DNA of 7,526 nucleotides from Bacillota bacterium (lineage in GTDB: Bacteria; Bacillota; Dethiobacteria; Dethiobacterales; Dethiobacteraceae), in assembly GCA_024650095.1 (NCBI GenBank), contig JANKMV010000093.1:1-7526 (forward strand), read 5' to 3'. Each line of letters opens with the position of its first letter. The stretch's first letter is position 1. Below are positions 1-7,523 of this stretch, one piece after another. The notes below the pieces were generated by a model, which was given only the letters and a program-made list of their open reading frames with translations, made no database searches and had not been told where the DNA came from. Position numbers and translations under genes: made by a program.

Positions 1-313
1 TACTAACAATTGATAGAACGAAAGCACCCAAAATACCGGCCCAGATAGACTCTACCCTAAAACCCGTAACAGCGTTGGCAACGAGCCATAATAAAAAGCC
101 ATTGATCACAAACGTAAATAAGCCCACGGTCATAATTGTAATGGGTAACGTTAACAGACTAATAATGGGACGAATAAACGTATTCACCAGGCCCCAAACC
201 AAGGCAGCCACCAAAGCAACACCCACACCCTTGATGCTCATACCTGAAATTAACAGGGACGTCAAATAAAGCGCTAGTGCATTTAATAACCACCGCCACA
301 CAATACCTCGCAT
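1..313 (-). CDS. Phage holin family (PF04020) small membrane protein, 3' end outside the window
   Basis: Reading from the ATG at 313-311, the frame stays open for 104 codons to the window edge, so the C-terminus is missing. The protein is very hydrophobic, with about four membrane segments near residues 5-25, 29-48, 54-76 and 85-104. A polar linker after segment two (NTFIRPII) leads into LLTLPITIMTVGLFTFVING, which is typical of the family called phage holin family, holin superfamily IV or DUF360. Members are usually about 110-120 residues, so only a short piece is probably lost. They are common as chromosomal genes with no phage around them. The name comes from similarity to mycobacteriophage holins, and the cellular role is not established. 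The gene lies 89 nt after uvrC on the same strand with its own strong ribosome binding site, so it is probably the last gene of the uvr transcript. Nothing here shows a role in repair. Family call is fairly firm, function unknown. Confidence 0.88.
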   Translation of the reverse strand, partial: MRGIVWRWLLNALALYLTSLLISGMSIKGVGVALVAALVWGLVNTFIRPIISLLTLPITIMTVGLFTFVINGFLLWLVANAVTGFRVESIWAGILGAFVLSIVS

Positions 314-317
314 CGAT

Positions 318-325
318 ATCACCTC
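318..325 (-). promoter_or_regulatory. Ribosome binding site of the PF04020 gene
   Basis: The minus strand reads GAGGTGAT, a long match to the 16S rRNA anti-Shine-Dalgarno sequence. The GAGG core is 8 nt before the ATG at 313-311. This fixes the start of the membrane protein and indicates independent translation after the 89-nt gap from uvrC. Confidence 0.85.
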
Positions 326-402
326 ATCCTTCTTTTACTTCATCATTCTCCTAGATGATACTATTTTTGTACTGAAACAATGCCAGCTCAGGCAAATAAA
401 GA

Positions 403-2271
403 TTAGTTTTCTGCTTCCTGCAGATAGGCAAAGAGACTCGCGGCCACATTCACATTCATGCCTTCAACTGCAGCCAACTCTTCCACCGTGGCTTTACGCA
501 TGGCAGCTATGCTACCAAATGCCTTTAGTAACATTTTGCGACGCTTATCGCCAATACCTGGCACATCTAACAGCAGTGAGCCACGGGCGGGGCGATTACG
601 TTGCTTCCGTTGTTGGGTTATCGCATAGCGATGCGCTTCATCACGAACACGTTGCAGAAGTTGTAATGCCGGAGACGTACGCGCTAAGCGCACCGGCTCT
701 CGCTGGTCAGCGACAAAAACTAGCTCCTCTTCCTTAGCAAGAGAGATGGCTGGAATTAAAGTGTATCCATGTTCTGCCAACGATTCTAGCGCCATCTTTA
801 GTTGTCCCCGGCCACCATCAATCAGAATCAGGTCCGGCACCAATAAAAATGGATCCTTACTCTCCGTACCTATGGTTCCTTCCGCTCGCGCCGTGGCTAA
901 GCGAGCAAACCGCCGCGTCAGTACCTCTTTCATGGACGCATAATCATCTGGTTTATCCACACTGCGAATACGAAAACGACGATAATCGGCCGGCAGGGCC
1001 ACCCCATTCTCAAACACCACCATAGACGCCACCGTCCCTTCACCTTGCAGATGAGAGATATCGTAGCCTTCAATGCGTAACGGTGGTGATTCTAGTTGTA
1101 GGGCTGTGGCTAATGTTTGCAATGCTAGTAAGGGGTCACGCGCTTTGCTATGAAGGATTTCCTGTTCTAAAAACATCTGCGCATTATCCAAGGCTAAGCG
1201 CATCAGATCCTTTTTCGAGCCTCGCACGGGTACATGGAGACGCACGCGCGTACCACGACGTTGACGTAGCCATTCTTCAAGCAATTCTTTTTCCGGCACC
1301 TCGACCGAGAGCAGGATTTCCGCTGGGACATCACCCGCATGTGTATAATAACGGTCCAAAAAAGCTTTAAGCAGCTCCGGTGGTTCTTCCCCCGTGGGGT
1401 TTGTAAGGAGGAAGTGTTCACGGCCCGTCAGTTTGCCATTGCGTACGGCAAATAACTGGGCACAGCCTGCATCCTCACCCGCAGCGAGCGCAATGATGTC
1501 TCGATCGCCACCTTCGGTCACAGCAATCTTTTGTTTTTCCGAAATCGCTTTAACCGCACGATATTGGTCCCGTAAACGTGCTGCCTTTTCATACTCCAAA
1601 TTCTCTGACGCCTCAGCCATACGCTTTGCCATTTCTTGCAGCAGCTTATCTTGCTTGCCTTCAAGGAAAAGGAGTACTTCATCCACTAAATGCCTATAGT
1701 CTTCCTTGGCTACATTGCCCGCGCAGGGAGCCAAGCAGCGGTCTATATGGCGATTAAGGCAGGGTCGTTTAGCTTTTTGGGCGTCTACCGGGCCACGGCA
1801 ATGCCGAAGGGGAAATAAGCGGCGAATTAAGCGAATGGTCTCCTTCACGGCACCCGCATTGGTATAGGGACCAAAATAACGTGCGCCATCTTTTTCTACC
1901 CTGCGCGCCACATGAATGCGAGGAAATTCTTCCTGCACCGTCACACGTACATAGGGGTAGTGCTTATCATCCTTCAGATCTATATTATAGCGCGGTCGAT
2001 ATTCTTTAATTAAGTTACTTTCTAAAATTAACGCTTCCACTTCTGTATCTGTAACCGTATAATCCACATCGCATATCTTCTCCACCAAAGCGCGTACTTT
2101 GGGCGTCAAGTTATCGGTTGACTGAAAATAGGAACGTACACGTTGCCGGAGGTCAATGGCCTTACCGACATAAATGATTTTACCTCTCTCATCCTTCATC
2201 AAATAAACGCCAGGACGATGCGGCAGTTGCTTTAGTTTTTCTAGTAGTACTTCTTTTCTGTTCTCGGTCAT
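403..2271 (-). CDS. uvrC: UvrABC system protein C (excinuclease subunit C)
   Basis: UvrC joins the UvrB-DNA pre-incision complex and makes the 3' and then the 5' cut around a lesion. The 622 residues match the usual length of about 590-620. An N-terminal GIY-YIG nuclease domain (about 16-97) has Y23, Y34, K37, R44, Y48, E84 and N96 where the Thermotoga maritima enzyme has its active-site residues; these make the 3' cut. Four cysteines follow (C158, C171, C179, C183), matching the iron-sulphur cluster ligands reported for E. coli UvrC. A UVR motif that contacts UvrB lies at about 203-238. The RNase H-like domain that makes the 5' cut has the triad D404 (GYDISH), D485 (LIDGG) and H547 (DEAHR). 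Tandem helix-hairpin-helix motifs (about 567-620, VPGIGDKRR) bind DNA. The ATG at 2271-2269 is supported by GGAGG 6 nt upstream. It starts 12 nt after uvrA. The stretch before D485 looks about a dozen residues longer than usual. Identification is secure. Confidence 0.98.
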   Translation of the reverse strand: MTENRKEVLLEKLKQLPHRPGVYLMKDERGKIIYVGKAIDLRQRVRSYFQSTDNLTPKVRALVEKICDVDYTVTDTEVEALILESNLIKEYRPRYNIDLKDDKHYPYVRVTVQEEFPRIHVARRVEKDGARYFGPYTNAGAVKETIRLIRRLFPLRHCRGPVDAQKAKRPCLNRHIDRCLAPCAGNVAKEDYRHLVDEVLLFLEGKQDKLLQEMAKRMAEASENLEYEKAARLRDQYRAVKAISEKQKIAVTEGGDRDIIALAAGEDAGCAQLFAVRNGKLTGREHFLLTNPTGEEPPELLKAFLDRYYTHAGDVPAEILLSVEVPEKELLEEWLRQRRGTRVRLHVPVRGSKKDLMRLALDNAQMFLEQEILHSKARDPLLALQTLATALQLESPPLRIEGYDISHLQGEGTVASMVVFENGVALPADYRRFRIRSVDKPDDYASMKEVLTRRFARLATARAEGTIGTESKDPFLLVPDLILIDGGRGQLKMALESLAEHGYTLIPAISLAKEEELVFVADQREPVRLARTSPALQLLQRVRDEAHRYAITQQRKQRNRPARGSLLLDVPGIGDKRRKMLLKAFGSIAAMRKATVEELAAVEGMNVNVAASLFAYLQEAEN

Positions 2272-2277
2272 AAGCAG

Positions 2278-2282
2278 CCTCC
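2278..2282 (-). promoter_or_regulatory. Ribosome binding site of uvrC
   Basis: The minus strand reads GGAGG, 6 nt before the uvrC ATG. It lies inside the 12-nt gap after the uvrA stop codon (TAG, 2286-2284). Ribosomes ending uvrA would therefore stop almost on top of it, which favours coupled translation. Confidence 0.85.
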
Positions 2283-2283
2283 A

Positions 2284-5109
2284 CTATGGGCGTGATGCGA
2301 GATATTTCTTCAAATAACGACCCGTATGGGAAGTAGTTACAGAGCACACAGCTTCCGGCGTGCCACAAGCCACAATTTCACCACCGGCATCCCCGCCTTC
2401 CGGTCCTAAATCAATGATGTAATCGGCGCGTTTAATGACATCTAAATTGTGTTCAATCACCAGTACACTATCGCCACTTTCCACTAAACGGTCTAGAATA
2501 TGGAGCAACTTTTTAATATCGTCCGTATGCAACCCTGTGGTGGGTTCATCCAAAATATATAGCGTTTTGCCATTACTACGGCGGGATAGTTCTGTGGCTA
2601 GCTTCACCCGTTGCGCTTCCCCACCTGATAGTGTAGGGGCCGGTTGGCCAAGACGAATATAGCCCAGACCCACATCAAATAATGTTTGCAATTTGCGTTT
2701 AATACGTGGGATGGCGTCGAAGAACTCCACTGCTTCAGCTACCGTCATTTCCAGCACATCGGCAATATTTTTACCCTTATAACGAATTTCCTGTGTCTCT
2801 CGATTATAGCGTTTGCCATGACATACTTCACAGGGCACGTAGACATCGGGTAAAAAATGCATTTCAATGCGTAAAATGCCATCACCACGACACGCTTCGC
2901 AGCGACCCCCCTTCACGTTAAAGCTAAAACGTCCCGGTTTATAGCCACGGGCTCGCCCTTCCGACGTACGCGAGAACAAATCACGAATGATATCAAAGAC
3001 ACCCGTATAGGTGGCAGGATTAGAGCGTGGTGTGCGACCAATGGGGGATTGGTCAACATCAATGACCTTATCTAGATATTCCAAGCCAAGTAGCTCATCA
3101 TGCTGCGCTGGCTTATGGCGACTACGGTGCAACTCCTGTGCCAGACGTCGATAAAGAATTTCATTCACAAGCGTACTTTTACCGGAACCGGATACCCCCG
3201 TTACGCAGGTAAATACACCTAAGGGTACACGCACATCAAGGTTTTTTAAGTTATTGGCACGGGCTCCTTTGATTTCAAGCCACTTGCCATTGGGCTCACG
3301 ACGTGTTTCTGGCAGTAAAATAGATTTTGCTCTCGAGAGATACTGCCCCGTTAAAGATTCGGGCACCGCTTTAATCTCTTCCGCCGTGCCGGCGGCCACA
3401 ACCCAACCACCCCAAGCGCCAGCACCCGGCCCAATATCTAAGATATGGTCGGCTTGTTCAATGGTTTCTTCATCATGTTCAACCACAATCACCGTATTCC
3501 CTAAATCACGTAGCCGCAGTAACGTTTGGATGAGACGAGCATTGTCGCGTTGATGCAAACCAATACTGGGTTCGTCTAAAATATAGAGTACGCCTGTTAG
3601 ACTGGAACCGATTTGCGTGGCAAGACGAATGCGTTGTGCCTCGCCTCCAGATAAGGTCCCTGCCGCCCGATCAAGCGTCAAATAATCAAGCCCTACATTT
3701 TGTAAAAAGCCTAAACGTTCATTGAGTTCCCGTAGCACTAAACGAGCAATCTGCTGCTCTTTTTCACTTAACTGCAGCCCGGTCACAAAGACTCTCGCCT
3801 TTTCTACCGTCAACGCTGTCAATTGAGAAATATTACATTCGTTAATCGTCACGGCTAAACTGGCTGGCTTGAGACGTGCCCCTGCACATTGGGAACAAGC
3901 ATGAGCTGACATGTAGCTTTCCAAATCTTCACGGATTTGTCCAGATGTTGTTTCCTTATATCTTTTTTCCAGCATGGGCATGATGCCATCATACTTTAAA
4001 TTATATTGATGAACACGACCTGAAGTCGCTTCATAGGTAAAGGGAATACGATCCCGCATACCATACATTAGCTGTTTCTGTTTGGCTTTGGGCAACTTTA
4101 CATAAGGTGTATCGAGATCTATATCCGCATGGGCGGCAGCGGCCAACAATATCTGCTGGTAATACCCCTGGCTACCCGGCTTCCAAGGTGCAATTGCGCC
4201 TTCACGCAAAGTCCTTCTTTTATCGGGTATCACCAGGTCGGGATCTATTTCTGTCAGATAGCCTAGGCCACTGCAGGCGGGGCAGGCACCATAAGGACTA
4301 TTAAAGGAAAACATACGCGGCGCCAGATCCTCATAGGAGAACCCACATTGCGGACAGGCAAAGGTGGAGGAAAACAACAGTTCCTCCCCGTCAATCACAT
4401 CAATCAGCACCAGACCATTGCCATACTTGAGCGATGTCTCCAGTGAGTCTGCCAACCTATTTTCCAAACCCTTTTTGATGATCAAACGATCCACGACGAT
4501 TTCAATACTGTGTTTTTTATTCTTTTCAAGCACAATCTCTTCTTCTAATTCACGAAGCTCACCGTCCACACGGACTCGTACAAAGCCATCCGATCGGGTA
4601 TCGGCAAATAGTCTATGATACTCCCCCTTACGACCGCGTACCAAAGGAGCCAACACCTGAATTTTGGTTTTTTCCGGCAACTTCATAATGTGGTCCACCA
4701 TTTGTTCAACCGTCTGCTGTGCAATGTGAATACCACAATGGGGACAGTGAGGATGGCCAACACGGGCATATAGTAAGCGTAAATAATCATAGATTTCGGT
4801 CACTGTTCCCACCGTGGAACGAGGGTTTCGCGACGTCGTTTTCTGATCAATGGAAATCGCAGGGGACAGCCCTTCAATATAATCCACATCCGGCTTGTCC
4901 ATTTGTCCTAAAAACTGCCGTGCATAGGAGGAAAGTGACTCCACATAGCGGCGCTGCCCTTCGGCATAAATGGTATCAAAAGCCAGCGATGATTTGCCTG
5001 ATCCCGAGACTCCCGTGACCACCACCAACTGGTTGCGGGGAATATCCACATCAATATTTTTTAAGTTATGTTCGCGTGCACCGCGAATACGAATTTTATC
5101 CTGATTCAT
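2284..5109 (-). CDS. uvrA: UvrABC system protein A (damage-sensing ABC ATPase)
   Basis: UvrA dimerises, scans DNA for bulky lesions and loads UvrB. The 941 residues match the family norm of about 940-950. Two ABC ATPase units are complete. Unit I has Walker A GVSGSGKS (33-40), signature LSGGEAQR (486-493) and Walker B LYILDE (508-513). Unit II has Walker A (638-645), signature (827-834) and Walker B (850-855). The UvrB-binding region is about 127-250, after a CPHCG pair (C122, C125). One zinc module has C252, C255, C276 and C279 (CX2C-X20-CX2C). The second, C737, C740, C760 and C763 (CX2C-X19-CX2C), is the one known to help DNA binding. Another CX2C (CSQCAG) lies in the insertion domain of unit I. 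The ATG at 5109-5107 follows the uvrB stop by 3 nt; GGAGG lies 11 nt upstream, within the last codons of uvrB. No frameshift or lost motif was seen. This is UvrA1 rather than a shortened paralogue, because the UvrB-binding domain is present. Confidence 0.99.
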   Translation of the reverse strand: MNQDKIRIRGAREHNLKNIDVDIPRNQLVVVTGVSGSGKSSLAFDTIYAEGQRRYVESLSSYARQFLGQMDKPDVDYIEGLSPAISIDQKTTSRNPRSTVGTVTEIYDYLRLLYARVGHPHCPHCGIHIAQQTVEQMVDHIMKLPEKTKIQVLAPLVRGRKGEYHRLFADTRSDGFVRVRVDGELRELEEEIVLEKNKKHSIEIVVDRLIIKKGLENRLADSLETSLKYGNGLVLIDVIDGEELLFSSTFACPQCGFSYEDLAPRMFSFNSPYGACPACSGLGYLTEIDPDLVIPDKRRTLREGAIAPWKPGSQGYYQQILLAAAAHADIDLDTPYVKLPKAKQKQLMYGMRDRIPFTYEATSGRVHQYNLKYDGIMPMLEKRYKETTSGQIREDLESYMSAHACSQCAGARLKPASLAVTINECNISQLTALTVEKARVFVTGLQLSEKEQQIARLVLRELNERLGFLQNVGLDYLTLDRAAGTLSGGEAQRIRLATQIGSSLTGVLYILDEPSIGLHQRDNARLIQTLLRLRDLGNTVIVVEHDEETIEQADHILDIGPGAGAWGGWVVAAGTAEEIKAVPESLTGQYLSRAKSILLPETRREPNGKWLEIKGARANNLKNLDVRVPLGVFTCVTGVSGSGKSTLVNEILYRRLAQELHRSRHKPAQHDELLGLEYLDKVIDVDQSPIGRTPRSNPATYTGVFDIIRDLFSRTSEGRARGYKPGRFSFNVKGGRCEACRGDGILRIEMHFLPDVYVPCEVCHGKRYNRETQEIRYKGKNIADVLEMTVAEAVEFFDAIPRIKRKLQTLFDVGLGYIRLGQPAPTLSGGEAQRVKLATELSRRSNGKTLYILDEPTTGLHTDDIKKLLHILDRLVESGDSVLVIEHNLDVIKRADYIIDLGPEGGDAGGEIVACGTPEAVCSVTTSHTGRYLKKYLASRP

Positions 5110-5112
5110 CCT

Positions 5113-7101
5113 TTAACCGTCCTCCGTTTTTGCCTTACGAAGTTCAAATAGAACATCTCGCAGTTGTGCAGCTCGTTCGAACTCAAAATCCTTGGCTGCC
5201 TGTTTCATTTCTTTCTCTATTGACAAGATAGCCTTCTTACGCTCGCCCGCACTCATGGCCTCCGCGCGTTCCTTGGTGAGTTGGAGAGGCTCGTCTTGGG
5301 CCACTTTGCTTGCCTCAATCACATCACGTATCGATTTAATAATGGTTGCTGGGGTAATGCCGTACTTTTCATTATGTGCCGTCTGTATAGAGCGACGACG
5401 CTCTGTTTCGCTAATGGCCATATCCATGGAGTGGGTGATTTTATCCGCATACATAATGACTTTACCGTTAATATTACGTGCGGCTCGCCCAACGGTTTGA
5501 ATCAATGAGCGCTCCGAGCGCAAAAACCCTTCCTTATCCGCATCGAGGATGGCCACCAGTGTCACCTCCGGCAGATCTAATCCTTCGCGCAAGAGGTTAA
5601 TACCAACGAGCACATCAAACTCGCCTAAACGTAAGGCGCGGATAATTTCCATCCGTTCCAACGTATGAATCTCCGAATGAAGATAGCGGACCTTAAGCCC
5701 CAACTCTTTATAATACTCGGTTAAATCCTCCGACATCCGTTTAGTCAACGTGGTGATGAGGACGCGCTCATTCTTTTCAATGCGTGCGCGAATTTCACCA
5801 TATAAATCATCAATTTGACCCTTCACAGGACGCACAATTATTTCTGGATCAATCAGACCCGTGGGTCTAATAATCTGTTCCACCACTTGCTGCTGATGTT
5901 CTTGTTCATAGGGGCCCGGTGTTGCGGAAACATAAACCGCTTGGCAGACCAATTTTTCAAACTCGGGGAACATTAAGGGGCGGTTATCCAGTGCCGAGGG
6001 CAAACGAAAACCGTGTTCCACCAACACCTCTTTACGGGAACGGTCACCCGCAAACATCCCACGAATTTGGGGAATCGTTTGGTGCGATTCATCAATCATC
6101 AAGAGAAAGTCCTTGGGAAAGAAATCAATCAACGTGGAAGGTCGCGACCCTGCGGCACGTCGATCCATATGGCGGGAGTAGTTCTCAATGCCCGTACAAA
6201 AGCCCAGCTCATTCATCATTTCTAAATCATATTTTGTTCGCTGCTCTAGGCGCTGTGCTTCCAATAGTTTTCCTCTATCCCGCAAAGTCTTTAGCCGCTC
6301 TTCCAACTCAAGACGAATATCCGCCATGGCTTCGTCCAACGTTTCACGGGACGTCACAAAGTGCGATGCTGGGAAGATGGCAATATGATTACGTTCCGCC
6401 AGCGTCTCACTGGTAAGAACATCAAATTCGCGAATACGCTCAATTTCATCACCAAAAAACTCTATCCGCACAGCCTTTTCGGTAAAATGCGCAGGATATA
6501 TTTCCAGCACATCGCCACGTACGCGGAAGCGACTCCGCTCTAGTTGCATATCATTGCGTTCATACTGAATAGACACCAAATGCTTCACAATGTCCTCACG
6601 GCTTTTCTCCATGCCCACGCGCAAAGAGACCACATGCTTCTGGTACTCTTCCGGTGAACCTAAACCATAGATACTCGATACACTGGCCACAATCAGCACA
6701 TCGCGCCGCTCAAAGAGTGCACTGGTGGCGGAATGTCGTAACTTATCAATCTCATCATTAATGGCTGAGTCTTTCTCAATATAGGTATCAGTATGGGGAA
6801 TATAGGCTTCCGGTTGGTAGTAATCGTAGTAGCTAACGAAATATTCCACCGCATTATCTGGAAAAAAATCTCTAAACTCACTACATAACTGCGCCGCTAA
6901 CGTCTTATTATGTGCAATCACCAACGTCGGCCGCTGGAGTTTCTCAATCACATTGGCCATGGTAAATGTTTTCCCTGAACCGGTGACGCCTAATAAGGTC
7001 TGATGAATAAGACCTCGATTAATGCCGTCAATCAAACTAGAGATCGCTTTTGGTTGATCCCCCTCTGGCTTATAATCACTTTGTAAACGAAATGTTCCCA
7101 T
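5113..7101 (-). CDS. uvrB: UvrABC system protein B (damage-verifying helicase subunit)
   Basis: UvrB is loaded by UvrA, verifies damage by threading a strand behind its beta-hairpin, and recruits UvrC. Numbered from the start chosen here (662 residues; B. subtilis about 660), it has Walker A GVTGSGKT at 38-45, the aromatic beta-hairpin [12 protein letters not shown] at about 91-102 followed by DTYIEKD, Walker B DESH at 337-340, motif [11 protein letters not shown] from 535, and a C-terminal UVR motif that pairs with UvrC at about 623-658 ([11 protein letters not shown]). Two in-frame ATGs lie 6 nt apart, at 7107-7105 and 7101-7099. The second is preferred because AGGGAG ends 8 nt before it but only 2 nt before the first. 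It also leaves [10 protein letters not shown], closer to the usual UvrB N-terminus. It is the first gene of the cluster, behind an AT-rich promoter region, and ends 3 nt before uvrA. Identity is certain; the start is less so. Confidence 0.98.
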   Translation of the reverse strand: MGTFRLQSDYKPEGDQPKAISSLIDGINRGLIHQTLLGVTGSGKTFTMANVIEKLQRPTLVIAHNKTLAAQLCSEFRDFFPDNAVEYFVSYYDYYQPEAYIPHTDTYIEKDSAINDEIDKLRHSATSALFERRDVLIVASVSSIYGLGSPEEYQKHVVSLRVGMEKSREDIVKHLVSIQYERNDMQLERSRFRVRGDVLEIYPAHFTEKAVRIEFFGDEIERIREFDVLTSETLAERNHIAIFPASHFVTSRETLDEAMADIRLELEERLKTLRDRGKLLEAQRLEQRTKYDLEMMNELGFCTGIENYSRHMDRRAAGSRPSTLIDFFPKDFLLMIDESHQTIPQIRGMFAGDRSRKEVLVEHGFRLPSALDNRPLMFPEFEKLVCQAVYVSATPGPYEQEHQQQVVEQIIRPTGLIDPEIIVRPVKGQIDDLYGEIRARIEKNERVLITTLTKRMSEDLTEYYKELGLKVRYLHSEIHTLERMEIIRALRLGEFDVLVGINLLREGLDLPEVTLVAILDADKEGFLRSERSLIQTVGRAARNINGKVIMYADKITHSMDMAISETERRRSIQTAHNEKYGITPATIIKSIRDVIEASKVAQDEPLQLTKERAEAMSAGERKKAILSIEKEMKQAAKDFEFERAAQLRDVLFELRKAKTEDG
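5121..5125 (-). promoter_or_regulatory. Ribosome binding site of uvrA inside the 3' end of uvrB
   Basis: The minus strand reads GGAGG, 11 nt before the uvrA ATG and overlapping the last uvrB codons. The spacing is a little long, and only 3 nt (AGG) separate the uvrB TAA from the uvrA ATG. This arrangement suggests translational coupling or re-initiation, keeping UvrA output tied to UvrB. Confidence 0.65.
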
Positions 7102-7109
7102 TCTCATTG

Positions 7110-7115
7110 CTCCCT
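7110..7115 (-). promoter_or_regulatory. Ribosome binding site that decides the uvrB start
   Basis: The minus strand reads AGGGAG. It is 2 nt from the upstream ATG (7107-7105), too close for efficient initiation, and 8 nt from the second ATG (7101-7099), a normal distance. No better purine-rich site is visible nearby. Confidence 0.6.
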
Positions 7116-7139
7116 ATTGGCTTACACTTTTATACTTAC

Positions 7140-7151
7140 TATGTTAACATA
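7140..7151. promoter_or_regulatory. 12-bp perfect palindrome over the predicted uvrB transcription start
   Basis: TATGTTAACATA is a perfect inverted repeat with no spacer. It starts 3 nt downstream of the -10 box on the minus strand and covers the expected start point (about 7148). That is a classic place for a repressor operator. It does not match the Firmicutes LexA box (GAAC-N4-GTTC) or the E. coli box (CTGT-N8-ACAG). In AT-rich DNA a 12-bp palindrome can also arise by chance, so the operator role is a guess. Confidence 0.3.
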
Positions 7152-7154
7152 ATT

Positions 7155-7163
7155 ATTATATCA
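7155..7163 (-). promoter_or_regulatory. Predicted extended -10 promoter of the uvrB-uvrA-uvrC operon
   Basis: The minus strand reads TGATATAAT: a perfect TATAAT (7160-7155) preceded by TG at the extended -10 position. At 17 nt upstream there is only an AT-rich hexamer (ATAAAT) and no good TTGACA. This fits an extended -10 promoter for the vegetative sigma factor. Transcription would begin near 7148, giving a leader of roughly 45-50 nt to uvrB. The surrounding 7130-7190 is strongly AT-rich, unlike the coding DNA and the repeats on either side. Confidence 0.6.
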
Positions 7164-7225
7164 TATCTGTACAAATTATTTATTTTCTAGCGCAAACTAT
7201 TGCACAAATTCCCATGGCCAACGTG

Positions 7226-7262
7226 GGGTCCGGAACGGTCAAGACCGTTCCCTACAAATTAT
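7226..7262 (+). repeat. 37-bp exact direct repeat, copy 1 (left arm of element 1)
   Basis: This segment is identical to 7387-7423, an offset of 161 bp. Its core is a hairpin with arms GGAACGGTC and GACCGTTCC around an AA loop, followed by CCTACAAATTAT. The match includes five bases (GGGTC) outside the inverted-repeat end of the element. Confidence 0.95.
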
Positions 7263-7362
7263 TGCGGCAGGGAACCGCCCTCACCATACCTACGGATTAT
7301 TGCCAAGTCTAAAACTATGCACACTACCACCCAAATGTAGGGAATGGCTCCTGGTCATTCTG
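7231..7362. mobile_element. MITE-like element, copy 1, with a decayed right end
   Basis: The 132-bp unit starts with a 26-bp arm (7231-7256) built around the hairpin GGAACGGTC-AA-GACCGTTCC plus CCTACA. It ends with a degenerate inverted copy (7336-7362) that begins TGTAGGGAA and then differs mostly by transitions. The interior is non-coding and only partly similar to copy 2, sharing short blocks such as CCTCAC, CTAAAAC, ATTGC and CAAATGTAGGGAA. Identical length to copy 2 supports a real unit. No transposase is encoded, so it would have to be mobilised in trans. It could instead be a REP or BIME-like structural repeat. Confidence 0.65.
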
Positions 7363-7386
7363 TTTCGCTTTGCACGCCACTGAACT

Positions 7387-7423
7387 GGGTCCGGAACGGT
7401 CAAGACCGTTCCCTACAAATTAT
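7387..7423 (+). repeat. 37-bp exact direct repeat, copy 2 (left arm of element 2)
   Basis: This is identical to 7226-7262, including the five bases left of the inverted-repeat end. It carries the same 9-bp-stem hairpin followed by CCTACAAATTAT. The sequences diverge immediately on both sides. Confidence 0.95.
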
Positions 7424-7523
7424 CAGAGAGAGCCATCCTCACACCACGCATAGGGATCATTGCTGATACTAAAACGTGCAGTATTGCACCACTCAAATGT
7501 AGGGAACGGTCTTGACCGTTCCG
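7392..7523. mobile_element. MITE-like element, copy 2, with intact 26-bp inverted ends
   Basis: Left end 7392-7417 and right end 7498-7523 are perfect 26-bp inverted repeats of each other. Each end is itself a hairpin with a 9-bp stem (GGAACGGTC and GACCGTTCC) and a 2-nt loop. The 80-bp interior has no coding capacity but contains small inverted repeats, including GTGCA-GTAT-TGCAC at 7476-7489 and ATCA-TTGC-TGAT at 7456-7467. A target-site duplication cannot be judged because only three bases remain to the right. The size, inverted ends and second copy fit a non-autonomous miniature element. Confidence 0.75.
7476..7489. repeat. Small inverted repeat inside element 2
   Basis: GTGCA and TGCAC flank a 4-nt GTAT spacer. 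The matching region of element 1 (around 7318-7330) has lost this symmetry, so it may be a feature of one copy only. Confidence 0.4.

Noticed and set aside
75..269. 64-codon plus-strand frame at the left end
   Set aside because: It is antisense to the PF04020 membrane gene, whose family motifs, start and ribosome binding site are clear.
335..346. Tiny leader frame Met-Met-Lys-stop with AGGAG just before it, between uvrC and the membrane gene
   Set aside because: Three codons is too short to support a leader peptide. The AGGAG spacing is poor for the first ATG and short for the second, and no attenuator follows.
376..395. Sigma-54-like promoter (CTGGCA on the minus strand) before the membrane gene
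   Set aside because: The required GC element at -12 is missing at the right spacing.
5919..6416. 165-codon open frame on the plus strand inside uvrB
   Set aside because: It lies antisense to a fully conserved part of uvrB, has no recognisable domain, and its composition is that of a reversed coding sequence.
7192..7203. Inverted repeat GCAA-N4-TTGC upstream of the promoter
   Set aside because: The 4-bp arms are short enough to be expected by chance, and no known operator was recognised.
7231..7256. LexA box within the hairpin (GAAC and GTTC half-sites)
   Set aside because: The half-sites are 10 bp apart instead of the 4 bp of the Firmicutes box, and the same hairpin forms the ends of both repeat elements.
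7231..7256. Rho-independent terminator
   Set aside because: The stem is stable, but it is followed by CCTACAAATT on one strand and GGACCCC on the other, with no T-tract on either strand.
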